DNA from: a virus
Length of the DNA: 55,343 nt
Direction: 5' to 3' (one strand)
IMG/VR virus record: IMGVR_UViG_3300030110_003304
Location: 1 to 55,343 of that record
In this document: one piece after another, positions 20,901 through 29,900 of the stretch
Numbering within the stretch: the stretch's first letter is position 1
Layout: each line of letters begins with the position of its first letter
The notes under the pieces: model-generated
Told to the model about the DNA's origin: nothing
Seen by the model: the letters and a program-made list of their open reading frames with translations, nothing else
Databases searched by the model: none
Program-made: the position numbers and the translations under genes

Positions 20901-23900
20901 GGTGTCGTGTGCAATCGTGTAAGTAGCCTGACTGTCGCTATTCACCCTGAAACCAGTGGAATTACTGTATGGGTTACCTAGGTATGTCATCAGGTTGTTT
21001 CCTATGCCATCCACTGGTGGTGATGCCTCAGGGCTGTGTACCATAGCGCCAACGATAGGTAGGTGACTGAGTGCTGTTATTGCAGAGGATGCGCTACCAT
21101 AAGGTGAGAAACCGAGCATCGGATGCCAAGCACCTAGTCCAGCGGCATATCCCTGTGTTCCCACCTTCAGGCTGTTGAGGTAGGAGTATCTCTCTCCTGC
21201 CCATCCCATTGTCCCTATCGGTCTTGTCCTGTCTATGGCATCGACCAGACCTGAGAAGTGACTCTGGCACATGTGGTCACGACTTGCTGTGTTTTCGTTG
21301 TTGAATCTGTGAACTCCTGCTTTCGACCATACCCAAATACTCCCTGAGTTGACTGTGGGGAATGTATCTTTATCGCCAGTTGTATCATACCAAGTGGTCT
21401 GGTCCTCAAACTTCATTTGTCCACTTATTCTGTTCGGTGCGAGGTAGAACTTGGCCTTCCAAGCACCGTCGTTGTGTACCTCTCTGGCATAGTAGGGAGC
21501 GAAACCTGAAGCGTCTGTCCTGAGCCAGCCGCATGCAGGTAGCCTCTCCAACTCATCCTGCGTGCCTCCGGTCACTGTGATGTGATTATTATCAGGGTCA
21601 CTGTCTGAGTTGACTATTGCAGAGTAGGTCTTCTCCACCCACCCGTACCTATCCTGTCTCATTGCGTTGCCCATTGATGGCATGTGCGTGCCACCCATGG
21701 CCTTGAGTGCACCAGCACCGGGAAAGGCATTGATGGCTGACCCTACCACTGTGGCTAGTTCCTCACCGTTCTGGCATCTTGTCGCATCCACGATGATGTA
21801 CTCCATGTCCACCTCGCTAGAGGCAACGACTTCGCTGTATGCCAGTACCTTGGTGGTGATTGGTCCTGCCACCCTGTATGCGCTTGGATGCAATGTGGTA
21901 TCTGATGAACCACTGCCCCATCTCTGTAGTATGGTTTCACCCTTGGGATGTGGCGGGTTGAATGTGATTTGGTTGTCCATCCAATGACCACCGGGGTGGT
22001 ATCCCCCATCCATGTGATACACCATGTCTGCGGCCATGGCTACACCGTGTCCTATCACCGAGCAATGTCTCATTGGGTGAGCCTTCTTCAAATCGTCATC
22101 TATGCCTGAGGTTGCTGTTCTCACATTGAAGTGATTGCCGTACATCCTGCCTGATGCCTGTGACTGCTTGAGTATCGCTAGGTTGGGCTTGCCTTGTGGT
22201 GTCTCCCAGTTGAGGGTCGTTCTCCAGTGGAATCTACCTCTTGCCAACTGGTAGGCAGAGGCCTCAGGCATGAAGTAGCCCTCACCGAAAGTGCCGTTTG
22301 CAAGCACCCCGTCGCTCTCTATGTGATTGGGGAATCTCCTAGTGCTGGTAGCCTTGGGTACTTTGCTGTGTCCGTTGCCGTTCACTATGACCCTACCCGG
22401 ATGGGGTTGTTTGATGTTGTAACTACCGGCGTTGTCTGCCACCTCCTGTGCGAATGGGAACGCCTGACCCGGCCCGAAGATGATGTACGTGGTCTTGCTG
22501 TCTGTCCCATCCCTGTGGTCCTCGTATCTGGCAGTGGGGTGTGCGAACCTGAGTATCAGTGGGCTGGGCTTCTGCACTGCGACATCAGTGCCTGAGTTGT
22601 TGGTGTAGGGAGTGGAGTTGGGATGACTGCTGTTGATTGTGCCTGTGCCTCTGGATATGTCTGGTGACAGTATGTTGTCCCTGTTGAACATCGGTGGTAG
22701 TATGCTTCCCCTGTGTTGATTACATAAAGCAGCACCGGGGAAGAAGGCGAACATCGCATTGCCGTCAAGCAGGGCGAAACTGGTGGATATCTCGTTGGCG
22801 TTCTGTATGCCTGTAGTCCCTGTAGGGCCATTCGCATACGGATGTGTGTAGAATGAGGAGTAGTCGTTCTTCGTACCGTCGTTGATGTCGAGCGTCACAC
22901 CGCTGAATCCACCACCGAAGAACAGGGGCACGCTGTGGTCGGTGCTGCTCTTCCCCCCTCTGAAGAACACGTATGGCTCGGAGAACACGCTGCCTAGCGA
23001 GCGCAGTCCATCGAAGTGCTTGGTCACATCCACCTTGGCCCAGTGCGAGAAGGCTAAGATGTCACTGACCTCAGCAGCGGGCCAGTCCTCTGATGCGTTT
23101 GACCAGACAAACTTGGTCGTGCTAGTCCCGCCATTGAGACTTTCTACAGTGACAGACTTCTTGTCGTTCATGAAGATGGTCTTGGTCTCACCGAATGACG
23201 GTATCTTGCTGCCAGAACCCTCCTGCCCTGCCGGTATGAGGAAGTTCCACATCTCGTGGTCTAGTGTGAGGTTCTGAGTGCCTCCCGCTGCCCAATCGCT
23301 GTTTGCGGAAGAGGCATGTGCGAACACCGCTGTCGGATTGTTTATCATCGGCAGAATGTGGTCTCCACTGTGGCGTGTGAAACTCTCACCCTTCAGGTTC
23401 TTTCTCCAGTCGCTGATGTCAACGGGGTTGTTCAGTGAGTCAACCAGCACAGGAGTAGCCGTATTGCCGTTAGGTCCTCTGCTTCTGGTGGCTATCTGAA
23501 GAACGGTCTTGGGTATGTACCCGCAGGCTATTCTTCTGTTGATTTCTATGTCTGCGTCTCTCGTCGCTCTGGATGTGCCGAAGGACCAGCCTGTGTTTTG
23601 CAGTTGTGTCTTCTCCACCTCACCGAACTCGACATGCGCCGCTTGCATCCCGAAATCGTTGTGCAACGATGCGCTGAAGAGGTCTGATATCGGTGTGATG
23701 TTCTTGGTGGGGTCGAATGCTCGTATGGTGATGGCATCAGGCAACACACCCATGTCACCGAACGTCTTGCCGTTGGTGGCATACATCTCGGTGCAGTCGA
23801 AGTTTATGCCCTCGGTCAACTGAAGCGCTGTTGCATTGATTGCAGCAGTGGTGACAGCAGCCATCAACTCATCAGTGACGAGCGTAGTCCAGTTGAGGGT

Positions 23901-26900
23901 AGGGCTGATGAGATATTCCCCACTGTCATACGTGTGGTCTGCCTCATCACCAGCGATACCAAAGAACTTGTGAGTACCACTCTTGTCATTCTGTGTCCTT
24001 CTCGTGTAGGAGTAGGTCATGGCTTCGTTGCCGCCTCCAGCGTCTGTCACCTGTATCATGCCGTTCGTGACTGGGAAGCCGAGGTATCCTAGCACATCGT
24101 GATGTGCGAGTCCACTATTGTTGTCGAAAGGTGCTTGTAGGTCTACTGTAAGAGTAGTACCGCTTCTGCTTATTTCGCAGTCCACTGCTATGTTTGGTGC
24201 AGACACCCCTCTCCATCTGTTGCCTGTCCATTTCTTCTGTGTCATTGTACTGGCATTGTCTGTGTTCATCCTTCCAGTGGCATCACCAGTGCCACGCATG
24301 TGCTTGCCTATGGTGAAGCCGCCCTGCGTCGTGTCCCTGTCATCGAAGAAGACACAGACCTCATTGGAGATGGTATCGGGTAGGACAGTGTTGTCATTTG
24401 CAAAACCTAGTCCTGCACCTCTGTAGATGTAGCGTATACCGTGATTGCCTCCCCTGTGGTCTGTCAGTTTGAGACCGTATATTGGTGAGTCCCCTAGCGT
24501 GTCGGATTTCAGTTGGTTAGCATCAGTGTGAGACGTGTAGGATACGACCTCTGTGGTTTGCCCGTATGTGTCTCTGAAGTCTTGAGAGCCTTTCTTGCCA
24601 AAGCCCCAAGGTCCTGCTATTGGTGAGAATCCGGGTACACCGCTGGCTACCAGTCCACCGAAATTGACTCTACCGAAAGAGTTCTTGCCGACTCTGAGTC
24701 CCTGTATGATGGTGGATGATGAGCCTATCGTGGAGAATGACTCGGTGTTGACGGTATTGAACTGCTGGCCTCCACCCAGTGCATTCGATATGGCTCTGAT
24801 GACGGGGCTGCTGTCATCGTCGGAATCTGTGAAGTCAGTCGTGCTGATTACATTCTCCCCCGTCTCGTCTGGGTTGACGTACTGAGTGAGCGTGGTGATT
24901 GGTGCGAAAGGCCTACCGTGCTTGTTGAGTGGCATGGGTGCGGGATGCATGTTCTCACCCTCCTTCTCCTCAGGGAGTGCCCAGAAGTCACGCCATCTAC
25001 CACCATGCCCTATGAGGAAGTCCGGTTGGTAGACGCTCTGCCCCTTGCTGTTGTCGAGCCATACGCAGAAGTTCCTTCCACTAGCACCGGGCACGGTGCT
25101 GTGAATGACGACAGTGAAGCCCCTGTTGCCATTCCTGTCCTGCACTTCCCTTCCCATGTGTGCTCTGACGTACCCCATGTGAGTCCCTCTGTCACGAGAG
25201 GAGAACGCCTTGTCTGTATCCCAAAAGGGAGCGGGGTCATGGGCGCTGCCGGTAGTGTCCTTGTCAACAACGATTTGTCCCTTGGGAGCACCTGCTTGGT
25301 TGATTTGCCTGACAATCTCCTGTGCTGCTGATTCTATCGACACCACACCAGACTTAGTAGAAACAGCGCCGCAGTCTATCGAAAGCCTTCTCAGGAAGTC
25401 CATGTCTGTCCATTGCTTGAGATGCTGTAGCCTATCTTCCTCATGACCTGTGAGGTCGAGCGATGTGTCTCTTATCCCTTTGAGACACAGGAAGGCTGGT
25501 ATGACACGAGTGCCGTCTGGTGTATCGAAAAAGGTCGATGGGTCTCTTAGGGTAGTGGGGAAAGTGTTCGTGGATGCGTCTCTTCTGAGTTTGACCAGTG
25601 CCGCTGTGAATGCCTCGGTCAACGACCTCTTTGTCCTTGAGAAGGCATGGTCGCTGCTCGCTGTGAATGGATTGACCGTAGAGTCGTTTGTCCTCGGTAG
25701 AACGCTGTCTCCCATTGAGTACTTGTTGGCCTCACCAAATATGCTGTATCCGGTATGCACGTGGTGACCGTGAGCCTTGCCGTATATTCCCGGTGATGAG
25801 GATGTGACTGCGCTAGCAGGCAGGTTAGACGGTAGAGTGCCGTTGACCGCTGTCATCACGTTAGTGCCTATCCTGTTGGCTAGGTCATGTGAGTATGCGC
25901 TCTCTATGAACTTGGACTGCTGTGTCGAGCGGATGTACCTGTTCTCGCTGGGGTAGCCGTTTGCTACGTCTATCTGGGTGGTTATCCACGAAGGACCACC
26001 ACCGTTGAAAGTGGCAGTGTACTCAGCCAAGTCCACTGGTGCTGTACCACTACCCACCACCATATTCCTCGGTCTGCCGATTGTGACTGCCTCTGCACTC
26101 GTCTGGACTTGCATGTGTAAGTCTTGGAAAGCAATGAACTCCTTGTCATGAGCCACGTCGTAGAGAAGCACTCTAGCATGCCCATCCTCAGCCAGATAGG
26201 GGTCAACATAAGCCACCTTGGGTGCTTGTGACTCAGCGAGGCCCAGTGACTTGTAGTTCTCCTTGACTGTCTGGTTGACGTGCTGTGCGTAGTTTATGGC
26301 TGTCTCAAGGCAGGTGTCACCGATGAGGAAGTTCTCCAATGGCACGCTCTCCCTAGGTCTGGATGCAGCGAGGCTGGCTACACCGCCGTTGAATCCCTTC
26401 CATACCTGAGCCTCGTTGAACACACCTCTGCTTTTGGAGAACAAACCCTCTGTCGCATAGGGGTTGTTGATTGTCATGTTGGCCCATATCGTGTCACCGC
26501 TCCTCAGTCCACCAGCAGCGTATGGGTAGTTCCACGACTTGTTGAGAACAGCGTCAGGGTCTTCCTCGTATGCGTTGGCTATGGAAAGCCTTAGTGGTTT
26601 TGCTGAAGCAGTGTTCTTAGCAAACCCTCCTAGAGTTACAGAGTAAGTACCATCGTCGTAGTCCTCTATTTTAGACACTGTTCCTATGTAGAGTATCTTA
26701 CTGGTCGTTTCCTCTGAGTAGAGTAGGTCTCCCTTTCTTAGATTCAGGCCTAGAGTGTTAGAGCCTGCTAGCCTGCCGTTGCTGTTAGAAATAGTCACAT
26801 TAAAACTGATTAGTGAAGAAGCGGTGATTGTCCACCCATCGTCTGCACCGATATCTAAGGGTCTGAAGGTCTTGGCTATGTTCTCGTTGTTGGCCTCCTT

Positions 26901-29900
26901 CAAGGCTGCGTTGTTGCCGTCATCCCCGTCAACATCACCGAAGATGTCCCTCACCCTTCTGGTCAGTCTTATCTCATTGGTGGGTAGTGCGGTCACCCAA
27001 CTCGGCTCTGATGATGATACATCCCTGTATACGAAGACTAGGGTATTGGCTGCAATGACATCATTGATGCTGTTCTTGGTGAGTCTGCCGTAGTAGTGGA
27101 ACTTCCTGACTGCACCAGTGCTGTCTATAGTCTCCGCCTCATACAGGAACTCGCCTGATGAGAAGGAGTACGCACTCATGTCCTCGTAGTCCAAGTCAGG
27201 GAAGAGACCCATGTCCTCCTCAGACATGGTGACGAGGATTTGGTTAACGAACGCACCACTACTCCCTGACAGATTCTTGAAGTTGACAGTGTTGACTGTG
27301 CCCACTGCCCTACCACTCACTATCCTCGGTGCGTGTGGGTTGGACTCAGGCCCTTCCTTGAACTCCACTGCGCTGACGTACTGACGCAGACCGTAGTCCA
27401 CGTTACCTCCCTGTGTCTTGACGCTGGCTGAGTCATGGTAGTACTCCGACCTGTTCTCGAAGTCCGAGGATGGTGTGAATGCATCAGAACCTATCGGGAC
27501 TATGCCCTCCAGTGGAAGCGAAGGTCCACCAGTAGTTATTGAAGCACCAACAACAGCCTCATCGAGGAATCCTGAAGAGTAGGCCCAGTTCGCTGCATTA
27601 TCTCCTTTAGGCACTTTTAGAAGAGTCTGACCAGTCGTCAAGTCCATTTCAGTGTAGTAGGCCCACTCTCCGCTGGCTAGGAACATCTTCCTGTAGTTCC
27701 TTACGTTATCCACGTTCTGGTATGACTCATCGTCATCAGAGTTCTCTTGCAAGGCTAGGCTACCGGTATCGTGTCCCTGCTGCACTCTAGGGAACATACC
27801 GATGTCTTCCACATAAATGAAATACTGGTATTGAGTGCTGCTGACCTTAGTGATTCTGGTTGATGGTGTGTACCTGTTCTGCCTCTTGTTGAGGGCATAG
27901 GCTGACATTGCTTCCCTGTCCGAAGGCTCGACACCCTTCGGTCTCCTACCCACAGGACTTGGGTTGTACGTGTGCGGGGTGTGTGTAGCGTCTATGTGAA
28001 TCTTGAACGAGTTGTCTGGTCCGGGGAAAGTGCCGGTTCGCACGTCATCGAAAAACTGGTTTGCGAAGAACGGTATCTCCACCATCGCCCTTGTGCTTGC
28101 GTATTGAGTGCCGAGTTGGTAGTCATGCTGCACATCGCTCATGCCTTGGAACATCCTGTCATTGAGGGTAGTACCATCCTCAGCGAGGGATGACTCATCG
28201 AAGAATCGGTCTGCGAATAGAGTCACTGAGACGCTCACTATACCCAATGTGTTTCCACTGGCTATGTCAGTAGCAGACAACCAGTCTGCGAAGACTGTGA
28301 ACTCAGTGCCATTGGCAAGCAGGAACTTGCCCTCTCCCGCACTGCTGGCATCAGTGAATGTGAAACTCGTACCATCCTTGCTGTCGTATCTAGCACTGCT
28401 ACCATCTTGTAGGTAGACTCTACCTAGGTCAGGGAATCCGTATGTGCCCCAAGAGGCCAAATCAGTGGAGTTGTTATTGAGAGGTTTGACTCCCAATGCT
28501 CCACCACCACTGCTTGCAGTGGCCAAGTTAGCGAGGGTAGCGGTGTTTCTCCTAGTCGAGAAGGGTAGTCTAGCCAGTGGGCTTGGGTCGTATGTGGGTT
28601 TGACATCCATAGCACCCTGACCCGGACCACCAAGGGTGACTGTGACTACGGGTGCGTTAGGCTCTATCTCCTTGACCACCTGTGAGTCTGGGCTGCCCTT
28701 GCCTCTCACACTTACTGCTCTGTTGACTGTTGACTCTGTGAGACCCACACATCGCACTGTGGTGAAACTGTCACCACCTTGGTCAGAGTCTAGCACCGCT
28801 CTGATTCTGGCTCTGCTCATGAGATACATCATAGTGATGTTGTTAGGCTCTTTGAAATCGCTAGACTGCGACCTAAGTCCTGATAGTTGATTGACTCTCC
28901 TCCTATCAGAGGGTTGTATGAAAACTCTCACACTACCATCATCTTGGAACTGATTGTCGATGACATCGAACATTTCGTAGATGTGTGTGCCAGAACCTGT
29001 GCCTGCTTTGTCGAACTCACCGTTGGATGGTGATTGTATGACCTCGCTAGGCTCTCTCCTGAAGTACAGACCTTTGTCTGTGAGAGAGTCGTTCTTGCTC
29101 CTGCTGGGTTCTATGACCATCTTGTTGAACACTGAGTCGTGTTTAGTGGTTGGTGTGTGCGAGGCTGTGATTATCTGTGGTGTTTGATTAGGGTAAGCAT
29201 TAGTACCTATTCCTATGTACAACTGCTCTCCATTAGTGACAGCAGCGGCACGGTTGGTAGTCAGCGTGATATTAGTGCCTATACCACCTGAGGCTATTGT
29301 CCCGACGAACGCTAGATTAGAATTGTATATGTCGTCGCCTTCCGCTATATGTGTACTCTCACTGCTGTTTCCGCTAGTGGTGATGGAAGTGCCCCCGCCA
29401 GATGCTTGGTCGCCGTCTACGGTGATTCCGGTGGGTGTCATGGGTTTGTAGTTGATTGGTGTCAGACTCTCATCCAATTCATCATCAGCCTCATATCCCT
29501 CGCTCACATCTCCTATGAGAGAGTGATTTTGCCTCAATGACCCTTTGAGCACATCAGTGTCTGTGAAGTCTATGTAGCCACCAGCAGCGAACACCTCTGA
29601 CCTGATGGTGTTTGTTTCTATCGCTGTCTTGATTAGGCTGAAGACAGTTGTAGTACCAGTGACTATGGTAGTGCCAGCAGGTACTGTCTTCTCCACCATC
29701 AACAAAGGTTGGCTAACACCACTCATACTAGCCCCAGTCAGGTCTATCGCATTGTAGTAGACCTTAACGAAGGGGGCGAGGTCGTACGAAGTCAGGGCAG
29801 GTACTTTGAGGAGTGCTACCCTGCTCTTCTCACTAGGCCTGAGATGAAGTCTGCGCGTCTCTGCATTGAGATTGTCTAAGTCTTGAGGAACAGGACCTTT